Positions 41,195-49,398 of a stretch of DNA of 64,000 nt are shown one piece after another. The notes beneath the pieces were generated by a model. It did not search any database. It was not told where the DNA came from and worked only from the letters and a program-made list of their open reading frames with translations. Each line of letters begins with the position of its first letter. The stretch's first letter is position 1. This DNA is from Paenibacillus soyae (lineage in GTDB: Bacteria > Bacillota > Bacilli > Paenibacillales > Paenibacillaceae). Made by a program: the position numbers and the translations under genes. The DNA lies in contig NZ_JANIPJ010000002.1 in NCBI RefSeq assembly GCF_024623455.1, forward strand, positions 1 to 64,000. The letters are read 5' to 3'.

Positions 41195-41920
41195 TCAACC
41201 GGATGAAATACCGAACCATTCCGAAAAAGCAGCCTGCAGTCCGGCGGCGCCCAATCTCTGCCTGATCTCCGTGGCATCGCCTTCCAGCTCGATACGGCCG
41301 CCGCGCAGCAGCGCGATATGATCGGCAAGCGCTTCGGCTACCTGCAGCTGATGCGTCGAGAAGATGACCGTCTGCCCGGCGGCGGACAGCTCCTTCACTT
41401 GGCGGACGAACGTATCGATCCAATACGGATCGAGTCCGTTCGTCGGCTCATCCATCAGCACCAGCGGCGGCTTTGCCAATATCGCTTGCGCGAACAAGAC
41501 GCGTTGCCGCATCCCCTTCGAGAAAGAGGCGACCGGTTTGCTGCCGGTATCCGCTAGACCTACCCTCTCAAGCGCCTCCTGCGCCGTGCTTTTCGGCAGC
41601 CCTCGCAGCGAGGCCCAGAACGACAGCGTCTCGAATGCCGTCAAGCCTGGTGAGAAGCGGAAGTCATCCGGCATATAACCGATGAGCTCCGCATAACGCC
41701 TCCGTTCGCCTCTCCAGCTGACGCCTCCAATCGTGATGGTTCCGCTGTCCGGCTGCAGAATACCCGCGATCATCTTCAGAATCGTGCTCTTCCCTGCTCC
41801 ATTGCCCCCGCACAGAGCAACGATGCTTCCTTGCCGGATATTCAAGCGAAGCCCTTCGATAACCGTTTGTCGCTTCATTCGTTTGTTGACACCCGCTAAC
41901 TCTACGAATGGCTCAGCCAC
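41195..41920 (-). CDS. nosF: ABC transporter ATP-binding protein, NosF-like
   Basis: Walker A GGNGAGKS (about residues 39-46), ABC signature SFSKGMRQR, Walker B LVLMDEPT and the switch His in FSTHQLQ are all intact. Length (241 aa) is that of a single ATPase subunit. It overlaps the permease gene by 8 bp and follows nosD and nosL, so it is named by context as NosF. In nitrous-oxide reducers NosD-NosF-NosY supplies sulfur or assembles the CuZ site of NosZ. With no nosZ here, the target may be another copper enzyme. Confidence 0.85.
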   Translation of the reverse strand: MAEPFVELAGVNKRMKRQTVIEGLRLNIRQGSIVALCGGNGAGKSTILKMIAGILQPDSGTITIGGVSWRGERRRYAELIGYMPDDFRFSPGLTAFETLSFWASLRGLPKSTAQEALERVGLADTGSKPVASFSKGMRQRVLFAQAILAKPPLVLMDEPTNGLDPYWIDTFVRQVKELSAAGQTVIFSTHQLQVAEALADHIALLRGGRIELEGDATEIRQRLGAAGLQAAFSEWFGISSG

Positions 41921-42734
41921 GGGAACGCCTCCTCTCCCAGATCAACTGCGATGCTCCAACGGCAGCACCGATCCACACGGTGACCGCCGCGATATAGGCT
42001 ATGGTGCCGGTCGGGCGTTTCACCCACAGCATCCACTCGTAATACTCCGGCCCCATGATCGATCCCCCGCCTAATTTGACCACCGTGAACAATCGGGCCA
42101 GCTCGGCAGGGTTGAGCAATGTCAATACGGACAATACGGGCTTAATTAAAGGATAAGGCAGGAAACCAAGCGCCGCGAGCAAGATCGGCGCCCAGCCGAT
42201 GACGGTAAAAAACCAGATGGAAACTCCGATCGTCAGCGCCTGCCAGCGGTTCTTGGCAATCGTTCCGACGAGCATCGCGACGGCCAGATAAAGCAGCGAA
42301 ACGCTGACGGAAAAAACAAGAAGCTGAACGTATGTCTGAAATCCGAAGCTTGCGCCCGCCAGCGAGCCGATTAACCCGGATAGCCCGAAGCCGACGGACA
42401 CGATCACGATTAAGACGAGAGCGAGCCCGCCGTATTTGCCAACGATAAAGGATGCCGTGCTTAGCGGATACACGGAAAGCAGCTCCCAGCTCCCTTCCTC
42501 CTTCTCCGTAGCGAGCGAAAACGAGCCGAGCAAGAGCGCCATGAGCGGCAGCAAATAAACGCTCAGGTTAAGAAGCGTGCCGGTCGTTCCGGAATATCCC
42601 TGCACGTACCCTTGAGCATTTATAAGAAGAAGTCCCAGCATGAACAAGGCGAACAAGGCCATGAAGGAATAAGCCCAAGGATTACGGAACCCTAGTCTGG
42701 TCTCCCTTGCCGCAACTTGGATCAAGTGTCTCAC
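41913..42734 (-). CDS. nosY: ABC transporter permease, NosY-like
   Basis: Six-helix ABC-2 type permease of 273 residues. The N-terminal VAARETRLGFRNPWAYSF and the TEKEEGSWELLSVYPLSTASFIVGKY segment (the conserved E-K-E-x-G-[ST/W] coupling motif) are typical of NosY. The ATG overlaps the nosL stop (ATGA, 42731-42734) and the stop overlaps nosF, so the set is coupled. It should form the membrane part of the NosDFY complex. Confidence 0.85.
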   Translation of the reverse strand: MRHLIQVAARETRLGFRNPWAYSFMALFALFMLGLLLINAQGYVQGYSGTTGTLLNLSVYLLPLMALLLGSFSLATEKEEGSWELLSVYPLSTASFIVGKYGGLALVLIVIVSVGFGLSGLIGSLAGASFGFQTYVQLLVFSVSVSLLYLAVAMLVGTIAKNRWQALTIGVSIWFFTVIGWAPILLAALGFLPYPLIKPVLSVLTLLNPAELARLFTVVKLGGGSIMGPEYYEWMLWVKRPTGTIAYIAAVTVWIGAAVGASQLIWERRRSRG

Positions 42735-43330
42735 GAATGGGACCCCGCCTCGCTGGAATGGGAATCCGACTCGCCATGAGCGCCGCTTTCCTCTTCGGAG
42801 CCGCCGCCTTCCGCGGAATGGTGCTGCTCTTCGTGCATCTTCATCATTTCCATATCCATCATGTCCCGGTTAACCTCCCATGTATGGTCGGCCAGCTGCC
42901 CCGAAGAAAGCACGACGCCTTTGCCCTGCTCCTGCACGTACGCTTCCGCGGAGGCTTTGCTTGCGAACGAGATGATGCCATAAGCCATCGGCGTTTTGAA
43001 GTCCTTATGATACGCGTAATAAGCCGTCTCGTATTTCACCCAGTCGCCATGGTTATGATCCCGGACGAATTCGGCTCCGATCGCATCCGTGCCGTTCTCG
43101 GTCTTCCATTCGTTCATGCAGCCGATATCATCGAATTTGAGAGATTGACCGTCAACCGTAATGATCTGAGTCGCGTACGGATCGTCCTTCACCGCCATGT
43201 TGCACATGACGCATTTGTCCACGTCTTCGTTAATCGGCTCCGGCTTGTATTCCTTGCTCCCGCATGCGCTGAGCAGCAAGGCCAATAGGAGAACCGTCCC
43301 ATATAGTAAGCTGGATTTTGTTTTCATCAT
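42731..43330 (-). CDS. nosL: NosL-like copper lipoprotein with Met/His-rich tail
   Basis: NosL is a surface lipoprotein that delivers Cu(I). Lipobox LLALLLSAC, then DKCVMCNMAV with the Cys-x-x-Cys and Met expected for copper binding, and FDDIGCMNEW. Unusually, the last ~45 residues are a low-complexity Met, His, Ser and Glu stretch (DMMDMEMMKMHEEQHH, then His-Ser repeats) that could hold extra copper. The frame runs upstream to 43477, but the ATG at 43330 overlaps the nosD stop (ATGA) and has GGGGG upstream, giving 199 residues. The NosL call is well supported; the copper role is family knowledge. Confidence 0.88.
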   Translation of the reverse strand: MMKTKSSLLYGTVLLLALLLSACGSKEYKPEPINEDVDKCVMCNMAVKDDPYATQIITVDGQSLKFDDIGCMNEWKTENGTDAIGAEFVRDHNHGDWVKYETAYYAYHKDFKTPMAYGIISFASKASAEAYVQEQGKGVVLSSGQLADHTWEVNRDMMDMEMMKMHEEQHHSAEGGGSEEESGAHGESDSHSSEAGSHS

Positions 43331-44676
43331 TTCTTTACCCCCGTCTTTATTAGAATCGCGACGGCCGCGCACAGCAGCATAATGCTGACGGCCATGCTTA
43401 GCCCATGATCTTCGCCTGCCGCTTGAACAGCTGTTGCTCCGCTCGGAGCCATCAATGGTTCGGCATCCTTCGTCCACGCCTCCTTATCCGATTGGAACAA
43501 CTGCTCCAGGAACTGAAAGCTTGGAGCTTGGAAGAACAGCTGGAACGCCGGCTTCGCTTTGACCACGCTCTGGAAGAACGGGCTGATCGCATAACGGATG
43601 TCGCTCCCTCCGTCTCCGTCCGTATCGATGCCTTGAAACGCATCCCAGTAGTTGGCGCTAAGCTCGTTCCGGACGCTTTGTTTGGCTTCGGCCTGCACGA
43701 CGTTGCCGACAAACAAGTTATCGGTGATCTGGTTGTCTTCCGCCTTGAGCAGCTGGAGCCCTATGTAATTGCCGATGACGCGATTGCCCGTTATAGTATT
43801 CCGGGCCGATTGCTCCACGTACAGCCCTACCCGGTTGCCTTCCGTCACGTTGTCGCGAATGACGCTGGACTCCGCGTCGAACAGCAGAATTCCTTGCGAG
43901 TTTACGTTTTCGTTCTGTTTGGCGAATCGATTGGAGCTGACTTCTACCTCGCGAACCGCCATGATCATGGCGCCGGTGATATTGTACTCGCCCGCATTGT
44001 CCCGGATGACGGTGCCGACCGTGTACATGCAGTGAACGCCGTAACGCAGTCGCTCAAAGCGGTTCGCCGCTACGGTATTGCGGTCGCTGTTCTCCATATA
44101 AATGCCGTCATGCATGGCGATGATCGTATTGCCCTCCAAAACATTATCATGCGATTGATACAGGTCGATTCCGTTTCCTTTCTCCGACAGTTTGACCGGT
44201 GCGTCCGCTCGTTCTCCAGCCCATTCAATTAGAGTGTTTCGTATTTCGCCTTGGTTGGAATCCGCCATTCGGATGCCGTACGAGCCGGTCTCAATTTCGA
44301 GATTGGCAAGGCGGAACGATTGCGACCGGTTAATGAGAATCGAAGGCTGCTCCTTCATGGCAGCGTCATTAATTCGAAATCCGGTTAAGGTGACATCATG
44401 GGATGCAACCGTAACGGCGGGCTGCTCCGACTTGTTCGCGATCGTAACCTCGGCGCCAGGCTCCGCTTCCAGAGTCAGCGGCTTCGAAATCGTCAACGGT
44501 CCTTCATACTCGCCGCTGGCAAGCGTAATGATGTCGCCAGCCTTCGCTTGATCGATGCGCGCTTGCAGGTCCGAATCCGTTTCGTTTTGTTTTGCCGCCT
44601 CGACGCTATTCAGAATTCCGGCATTCGAGCAGAGAAGCGCGATGAGCATCACGGCAAGAGATGCGGCAACTTTCAT
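43327..44676 (-). CDS. nosD: NosD-like periplasmic/surface beta-helix protein
   Basis: Signal peptide at residues 1-27, then a right-handed parallel beta-helix (CASH domain) with many N-x-I/V-x-x-N repeats, e.g. NVLEGNTIIAMHDGIYMENS, GLYVEQSARNTITGNRV and AEDNQITDNLFVGN. The late YWDAFQGIDTDGDGGSD element is characteristic of NosD. A C-terminal membrane helix (SMAVSIMLLCAAVAILI) anchors it, suiting a Gram-positive cell. Its ATG overlaps the stop of the upstream lipoprotein gene and its stop overlaps nosL. Confidence 0.88.
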   Translation of the reverse strand: MKVAASLAVMLIALLCSNAGILNSVEAAKQNETDSDLQARIDQAKAGDIITLASGEYEGPLTISKPLTLEAEPGAEVTIANKSEQPAVTVASHDVTLTGFRINDAAMKEQPSILINRSQSFRLANLEIETGSYGIRMADSNQGEIRNTLIEWAGERADAPVKLSEKGNGIDLYQSHDNVLEGNTIIAMHDGIYMENSDRNTVAANRFERLRYGVHCMYTVGTVIRDNAGEYNITGAMIMAVREVEVSSNRFAKQNENVNSQGILLFDAESSVIRDNVTEGNRVGLYVEQSARNTITGNRVIGNYIGLQLLKAEDNQITDNLFVGNVVQAEAKQSVRNELSANYWDAFQGIDTDGDGGSDIRYAISPFFQSVVKAKPAFQLFFQAPSFQFLEQLFQSDKEAWTKDAEPLMAPSGATAVQAAGEDHGLSMAVSIMLLCAAVAILIKTGVKK

Positions 44677-45062
44677 TGCACGGTCACCTTCTGCATTTTC
44701 GTCACGTGAAAATCGCCTCCGTACAGATGCACATAGACTTCGAACTCTCCCGGCGCCGAGAACGAATGGATGCCCTCGAACGTGTTGTTGCCGGCATTCT
44801 CGCCCTGGACTCGCACGGATTGATCCTCCTGCCGGATTTCGAACTCCATCCGGGCGGAATCCGGAAGCTGCCCTCCGCCTGAGAAAATCGCCGAGAGCTT
44901 AACGGGACTCCCAGCCACAGGCGCGTCCGGTACCGTCTGCACGGCTGCTTCCAGCGCAAGCGGGTCCAGTCGTTCGACGGGCTCCGCTGTCGCGCCGGAG
45001 CACGCGGACAGTATAATTAGGCTCGTGGCCAGCGCTGCGTAGACGAATATTTTTTTGAGCAT
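44673..45062 (-). CDS. YtkA/FixH-like lipoprotein, first gene of the nos-like operon
   Basis: Signal peptide with lipobox IILSAC (Cys at about residue 21), then a short domain with VAGSPVKLSAIFSGGGQLP and FSAPGEFEVYVHLYGGDFHV, resembling the YtkA/FixH immunoglobulin-like fold. It overlaps nosD by 4 bp (ATGA). The His-containing end (Tyr-Val-His, Phe-His-Val) could bind copper; this is inference. Together with the paralogue at 40591 it brackets the island. AAAGGGGGG precedes the ATG. Confidence 0.78.
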   Translation of the reverse strand: MLKKIFVYAALATSLIILSACSGATAEPVERLDPLALEAAVQTVPDAPVAGSPVKLSAIFSGGGQLPDSARMEFEIRQEDQSVRVQGENAGNNTFEGIHSFSAPGEFEVYVHLYGGDFHVTKMQKVTVQ

Positions 45063-45094
45063 GCTAGATCCCCCCTTTCTTTTGCACTCTACTT

Positions 45095-45140
45095 ATTGTA
45101 GCCATACGGTTCGTCTGTCAGGATGACTCGAAAGAGCTAT
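45095..45140 (-). promoter_or_regulatory. Operator B and -10 box for the nos-like operon
   Basis: ATGACTCGAAAGAGCTAT (45123-45140) is an imperfect dyad. On the minus strand the -10 box TACAAT ends at 45095, exactly 36.5 bp from the dyad centre. There is no strong -35 hexamer. Confidence 0.7.
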
Positions 45141-45197
45141 TATCGTGAACAAAAGTTGTCGGATGCAACTAATCGATGTCCGCCTTTCGCCACAATA

Positions 45198-45243
45198 ATG
45201 ACTCGAAAGAGTCATTCTGGGACAAGCGTTGTAAGGGTAAGAT
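45198..45243 (+). promoter_or_regulatory. Operator C and -10 box for the cytochrome c gene
   Basis: ATGACTCGAAAGAGTCAT (45198-45215) is a perfect 7-N4-7 dyad, extended by one base on each side. The -10 box TAAGAT (45238-45243) ends 36.5 bp from its centre. Operators B and C are 75 bp apart and drive divergent genes. Confidence 0.7.
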
Positions 45244-45274
45244 AGAGTCAACGTTGTGCAGAGGAGAGGATCTC

Positions 45275-45634
45275 ATGAAATGGATAATGGCAGCCGGGGT
45301 TGGACTTGCTGGCTTGCTGGCAGCGTGGCTCTTATTGTTCCAGCTTCCGGAGAAGGAAGCGGCCGCCCCGGAGCAGCCTTCGGCATCCGTGCCGGAAGTA
45401 GAGGTGGACGCGGCAAGCATGGAGACGATCTACAAAAGCAACTGCATGGGCTGTCACGGAAGCGACTATCAAGGAGCGATGGGACCGGCGCTTAGTCAGG
45501 TCGGTTCGGCGCTCGACCGTGAGCGTCTTTATGCCAAAATCGCGAAAGGCGGCGGCGGAATGCCTGCATTCGAGGGGCGGCTGTCCGAAGATGAAATTGT
45601 GGGGCTCGCCAACTGGCTGGAGGACTTTAAGTAA
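45275..45634 (+). CDS. Membrane-anchored small cytochrome c (c551 type)
   Basis: An N-terminal uncleaved anchor (WIMAAGVGLAGLLAAWLLLF) is followed by a Pro/Glu-rich linker and a one-haem cytochrome c domain of ~75 residues. The haem site is CMGCH and the distal Met ligand lies in GGGGMPAF. This is the layout of Bacillus CccA/CccB electron carriers. The frame starts upstream at 45176, but the ATG at 45275 with AGAGGAGAGGA upstream is clearly right (119 aa). It is divergent from the nos-like operon and shares its operator, so it probably feeds electrons to the same pathway or oxidase. Confidence 0.9.
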   Translation: MKWIMAAGVGLAGLLAAWLLLFQLPEKEAAAPEQPSASVPEVEVDAASMETIYKSNCMGCHGSDYQGAMGPALSQVGSALDRERLYAKIAKGGGGMPAFEGRLSEDEIVGLANWLEDFK

Positions 45635-45651
45635 CCCCGGTGAAAAAAGAG

Positions 45652-45700
45652 TCGAAAAAAAGCCCTGCCGGGCAGCACGTGCGGCTGCGTTGGCGGGGCT
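45652..45700 (-). terminator. Terminator after the BstA-like gene
   Basis: AGCCCTGCC pairs with GGCGGGGCT around an inner GCAGC/GCTGC stem and is followed on the minus strand by seven T. It may also help end the converging cytochrome gene. Confidence 0.78.
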
Positions 45701-45743
45701 TACATTCGTTTTGCAGGTGTGCAGACCTTAGGATTAAGCTTGG

Positions 45744-46271
45744 TTAAAATCCATTCAATCGCTCTTTAAGCATCGTAATATGCGCCAAATGATGACGGCC
45801 GTGCCACGAATAGCTGCCGACGGTCATATCGAGTCTCATCGTCTCCTGCGAGCCCGGATGGTAGAACGTCCGAGCGAATTGCTCGTCCGTCATGACTGCC
45901 AGCAGCCGGACCCATCTGCGGTGGAGGGAATCGAGCAGCTGCAGCGAGGTTTCGATCGGCTCCAGCTCGGTATCGGGAAGCTCGGCCCAGCGGTCTTCGT
46001 GATAGGGCCGGATCGTCGGGTTGTCCTCCGTCAGAGCCAGCTTGAAGCGAATATAGCTGTTCATATGGCTGTCCGCCACGTGATGAACGACCTGACGGAT
46101 CGTCCAGCCGCCTTCACGGTACGGGATTCGCAGCTGCTCCTCCGTCAAGCCTTGCACGGCTTGCCTCATAAGCGAGGGCAGCTCCGTAATATCGCGTATC
46201 CAAGCCTCCCGCTGTTCCAACGATATGTCTCCGATGTGCTCGAACGTTCCAATCGGATATTTGAGGTCCAT
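45744..46271 (-). CDS. DinB-superfamily thiol transferase, BstA/YfiT-like (copy 1)
   Basis: Bacillithiol S-transferases of this family are metal-dependent four-helix-bundle proteins. The His ligands are seen in VVHHVADSHMNSY (about residues 58-70) and SWHGRHHLAHI near the C-terminus. The start LKYPIGTF and the EGGWTIRQVVHH segment are characteristic of YfiT. Length (175 aa) is normal. AAGGAGATG precedes the ATG. A second copy with the same motifs lies at 56884-57420. Function is probably detoxification of electrophiles with bacillithiol; the exact substrate is unknown. Confidence 0.88.
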   Translation of the reverse strand: MDLKYPIGTFEHIGDISLEQREAWIRDITELPSLMRQAVQGLTEEQLRIPYREGGWTIRQVVHHVADSHMNSYIRFKLALTEDNPTIRPYHEDRWAELPDTELEPIETSLQLLDSLHRRWVRLLAVMTDEQFARTFYHPGSQETMRLDMTVGSYSWHGRHHLAHITMLKERLNGF

Positions 46272-46419
46272 GTCCGCATCTCCTTCAGCTTTTGATTTTC
46301 GTTCCGTCGCGATGTCCTCATTGTATCCCAGCGCGTTCGCGACGCCAATGAAGGAAGCGGAAGAAAGTTTGCAGAAAGTGGCTGATTGAGGTCCATCTTC
46401 GCTTCGCGAAGCTCCGCTA

Positions 46420-47304
46420 CTACAGCCTTCCGAACGCCTGAAGCGTCCGAAGCCGATCCACGGTCAAGGAGCCGCGCCATTCCAGCTCTCCCATCGGGCT
46501 TACCGCGGGGAAGGTGATAGCCCATCCCCCGTCTTCCCGCTGCTGTTCAAGCATCGCGTCCAAGTGGAGCTCGACATCCGATTCGGCAACGAACTTGGAT
46601 GCGTAGCTGCGCGGACTCGCGATCCAATCCAGCACTTTGTGCACGTAGCCTTGCGCTTCGGGATTCCTTTCGATAACGCCGGGCTTGGCCAGCCACTTGT
46701 CCAAGCGGCGTCGAGCTGCCTCCGAGCGTTCCATCACCGGGGCATGCTCAAGAAATGTGATCCATTGAACACCGTCATGGTAGCCTTCCGGCTCGCCCTC
46801 CCCGATCGCTCGCCAGATGAAGTCCAGATTGCGCCCGAACCACTCTTCCCGCTCCAAGCCTGTGATCGTATTCTGCTTCAACAAGTAGCCCATGATCTGA
46901 CCTGTTGGATTGATGTTCGCAATCGTGTCGTCTTCCGTCTTCCACCAAGGCGCATGCGGGTACTCCATCAAGCTCTTGAAGGCGAGGGGCACACCCCCAT
47001 TCGGGAGCGATATACCGCGCACATACCGGATAACCCCTTTCAATAGCGACTCGTCGAACGCTTCCAGCTCGTCCATGACATGGAGCGCATACTCCGTAGG
47101 GACGGGCTGACTATGAGGACACCGAATGTCGGGCTCCAGCGCATGGCCGAAGCCCCCATCCTCGTTCTGATAAGCCTTCAGCGCCTCAAGCACGTCCTGC
47201 TTCGAGCCGCCCTCGAAGAAGTAAGCAAACCGCTTGTGGTCAAGCAGCCGCGCATTCTGGTATACAAACGTCCTGGCCTTCTCGAAAACTGTTGATTGCA
47301 TCAT
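46420..47304 (-). CDS. Alpha/alpha-toroid protein related to terpene cyclases/prenyltransferases
   Basis: The sequence carries two QW-type repeats of the terpenoid cyclase/protein prenyltransferase toroid: QNEDGGFGHALE (about residue 46) and EQQREDGGWAITFP (about 255), plus LPNGGVPLAF. Length 294 aa is about half a squalene cyclase, so it is a single small barrel. No catalytic DxDD or zinc site is evident, so enzymatic function is doubtful. It follows the WYL regulator gene by 22 bp with AAGGAGGACTTACG before the ATG, so the pair is an operon. No characterised relative comes to mind. Confidence 0.72.
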   Translation of the reverse strand: MMQSTVFEKARTFVYQNARLLDHKRFAYFFEGGSKQDVLEALKAYQNEDGGFGHALEPDIRCPHSQPVPTEYALHVMDELEAFDESLLKGVIRYVRGISLPNGGVPLAFKSLMEYPHAPWWKTEDDTIANINPTGQIMGYLLKQNTITGLEREEWFGRNLDFIWRAIGEGEPEGYHDGVQWITFLEHAPVMERSEAARRRLDKWLAKPGVIERNPEAQGYVHKVLDWIASPRSYASKFVAESDVELHLDAMLEQQREDGGWAITFPAVSPMGELEWRGSLTVDRLRTLQAFGRL

Positions 47305-47326
47305 CGTAAGTCCTCCTTAATCGGGA

Positions 47327-48271
47327 TCATGAATGACGGACGGATTCGGCATACTTATCCCTAAGCTCACGTCCCATGTCATGAAGCGTTCGGCGAAGCA
47401 TGACCGGCTCAAGAACGGTCGCGTCCGGGCCCATGGAATAGAAGAATCGGGCTGCCCAGCCCCATTCGCTCGCCGGACAGTCGAATTCCAGCTCCCATAC
47501 TTCGTCGTCGATCTGTCTGACTTGATGTCCGACATGCGTATCCTGTTCGGCGAGCAGCGCTCCTCTGTAGGTCAGTCTGGCCGCGATTCGTATAGGCGGC
47601 GCTTGAAGGACCGGCGTATCGGCTGCCTTCGCGAAGCCCTTCTCCTCCGGAGGCGCCGACTCCTCCAATTGAACGAACCGGTCCACGCGGAACGTCCTGT
47701 GTTCTCCATGCTCCATCGAGTAAGCTTCGCAATACCAGAAGCCGTGCGCGCTGTAAACCTTTGTTGGCCGAATTCTAAGCCGGCTTTGGCGGCGCTCCGA
47801 ACGATATTCCGCAACGACCCAAGCGGATGCGGCGGCATACTCTAGCAGAGACTCGAGATGCGGCGCGCGCTGCGGACGTTCCGGTATCTCGATCGCAAGA
47901 TGCCCGAGCACGGGCTCTACTTGCTCCAGCACCGCGGCTGGGAGCGTTGCCCTGATCTTGTCCATAGCCGTATAGCGGGCTTGACGGAACGGCGAATCCT
48001 TCAGCTTCGTAACCGTCTCCAGCGCGAAGAGAATCGTGAGCGCCTCCTTCTCATCGAAGTGAAGAGGCGGCAGCTTATAACCGTCCATTAACCGGAAGCC
48101 GCCGTTCGGACCCGAGACCGCGTAGAGGGGAATTCCGATTTCGGACAGCGCCTGCATATCCCGCAGAATGGTCCGCTTCGATACCTCCAGCTTATCGGCC
48201 AACGCCTGAGCCGTCTCGGACCTCTGCTGCAGCGCCACCAGGATGGCCATTAACCGATCCGACCGCTTCAT
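47327..48271 (-). CDS. YafY-type regulator: helix-turn-helix plus WYL domain
   Basis: N-terminal HTH (DRLMAILVALQQRSETAQ, ADKLEVSKRTILRDMQALSE, residues ~5-48) followed by a ligand-binding WYL domain (residues ~140-210; here VAEYRSERRQSRLRIRPTKV and GFWYCEAYSMEHGEHRTF with the RV-DRF element). WYL domains often sense nucleic-acid or nucleotide ligands, but small YafY regulators commonly control one adjacent gene. The next gene, 22 bp downstream, is the toroid protein, so local control is likely. GGAGGGATT precedes the ATG. Confidence 0.9.
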   Translation of the reverse strand: MKRSDRLMAILVALQQRSETAQALADKLEVSKRTILRDMQALSEIGIPLYAVSGPNGGFRLMDGYKLPPLHFDEKEALTILFALETVTKLKDSPFRQARYTAMDKIRATLPAAVLEQVEPVLGHLAIEIPERPQRAPHLESLLEYAAASAWVVAEYRSERRQSRLRIRPTKVYSAHGFWYCEAYSMEHGEHRTFRVDRFVQLEESAPPEEKGFAKAADTPVLQAPPIRIAARLTYRGALLAEQDTHVGHQVRQIDDEVWELEFDCPASEWGWAARFFYSMGPDATVLEPVMLRRTLHDMGRELRDKYAESVRHS

Positions 48272-48349
48272 GAACCGAATCCCTCCTCATGCACGATTAG
48301 CTTACCATAGCTTCGGTGACAGCTTGCGTGTCATCAATCCAAGCGGCAG

Positions 48350-49318
48350 CTACGAAATGTTTAAAATGATTTTGCCGATATTGCGGTTCTGCTCCATATG
48401 CTCATGCGCTTCCTGGGCGCGGCTCCAATCCCATTCCGAGTCGATGACGGGCTTCATCCGCCCATCCCGGAATAACGGCAGCACATCGGAAGCGAAGGCT
48501 GCGGTCAGCTCCGCTTTGCGCTCTGCGCTGAGCGTGCGAAGCGACGAGCCGATCACCTGCAGCCTTCTCGACAGCAGCACGCCCAAGTCGATATCCTTCG
48601 CTTTGGAGCCGCCCAGCAAACCTACGAGAATGAGCTTCCCGTCCAGCGCGAGCGCCGATACATTCTGCTCCCAATAAGACGCGCCGGCGAAATCCATGAC
48701 CACGTTGACCCCGCGGCCTTGCGTATATTCCCGAACGGCAGGCAGAAACGGCCCTTCATGATAGTCCAGCGCAAGATCGGCCCCTAGCCCGAGACAAGCC
48801 TCCCGTTTCGCTTGTGAACCCGCGGTGACGATCACGGTTGCCCCGCGCGCTTTCGCAAGCTGGATCGCGGCCGTCCCCACTCCGCTCGCCCCGGCGTGAA
48901 TCAACACCGTTTGCCCGGATGTCAATGCTCCTAGCCGGATGAGGTTGAGGTACGCCGTGAGGAACACCTCCGGTATCGCGGCCGCTTCCGCGAAGGTGAA
49001 ACCTTCCGGGACCGACATGGCCATATTCGCGGGGATCCGAACGCGCTCCGCGTAACCGCCGCCGGGCAGCAGCGCCATGACGAGGTCCCCTTTCTTCCAT
49101 TCCCCCGCCCCTTCCTCGACGACGCCCGCCATCTCCAGTCCGAGTATGTCCGTTGCGCCTGGCGGAGGCGGGTACAAGCCGCGCTTCTGGAGCAAATCGG
49201 CCCGGTTGAGCGCCGTAGCCCGCACACGGACCAGAAGCTCGCCGTCCGTAAGGCTCGGCCCGTCGACTTCGTCAATATACAGCCTGCGCGTCTCTTCGTG
49301 AACTTGAATCGCCTTCAT
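48350..49318 (-). CDS. Quinone oxidoreductase / zinc-free alcohol dehydrogenase (PIG3-type)
   Basis: Medium-chain dehydrogenase/reductase using NADPH. The nucleotide-binding motif is HAGASGVGTAAIQLAKA (about residues 140-156). NRADLLQKRGLYPPPPG near the N-terminus is the hallmark of the TP53I3/PIG3 quinone oxidoreductase branch, and no structural-zinc Cys cluster is present. The frame opens at 49336; the ATG at 49318 is better placed after GGGAGGGGGAG. Length is 322 aa. It lies downstream of yebC behind a terminator, so it has its own promoter. Confidence 0.88.
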   Translation of the reverse strand: MKAIQVHEETRRLYIDEVDGPSLTDGELLVRVRATALNRADLLQKRGLYPPPPGATDILGLEMAGVVEEGAGEWKKGDLVMALLPGGGYAERVRIPANMAMSVPEGFTFAEAAAIPEVFLTAYLNLIRLGALTSGQTVLIHAGASGVGTAAIQLAKARGATVIVTAGSQAKREACLGLGADLALDYHEGPFLPAVREYTQGRGVNVVMDFAGASYWEQNVSALALDGKLILVGLLGGSKAKDIDLGVLLSRRLQVIGSSLRTLSAERKAELTAAFASDVLPLFRDGRMKPVIDSEWDWSRAQEAHEHMEQNRNIGKIILNIS

Positions 49319-49346
49319 GCATGCTCCCCCTCCCATCCTACCTTTT

Positions 49347-49378
49347 AATAAAAGAGAGCCGCGACTCGTCGCGGCTCC
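49347..49378 (-). terminator. Terminator after the yebC-like gene
   Basis: GAGCCGCGA-CTCG-TCGCGGCTC followed by T-rich sequence on the minus strand. Confidence 0.82.
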
Positions 49379-49398
49379 TCTGGCTGGTCGCTGTCGGT

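Noticed and set aside
45100..45274. CRISPR-like or mobile repeat origin for the ATGACTCGAAAGAG repeats
   Set aside because: Only three copies, each placed upstream of a promoter with the same spacing, which fits an operator and not a repeat array.
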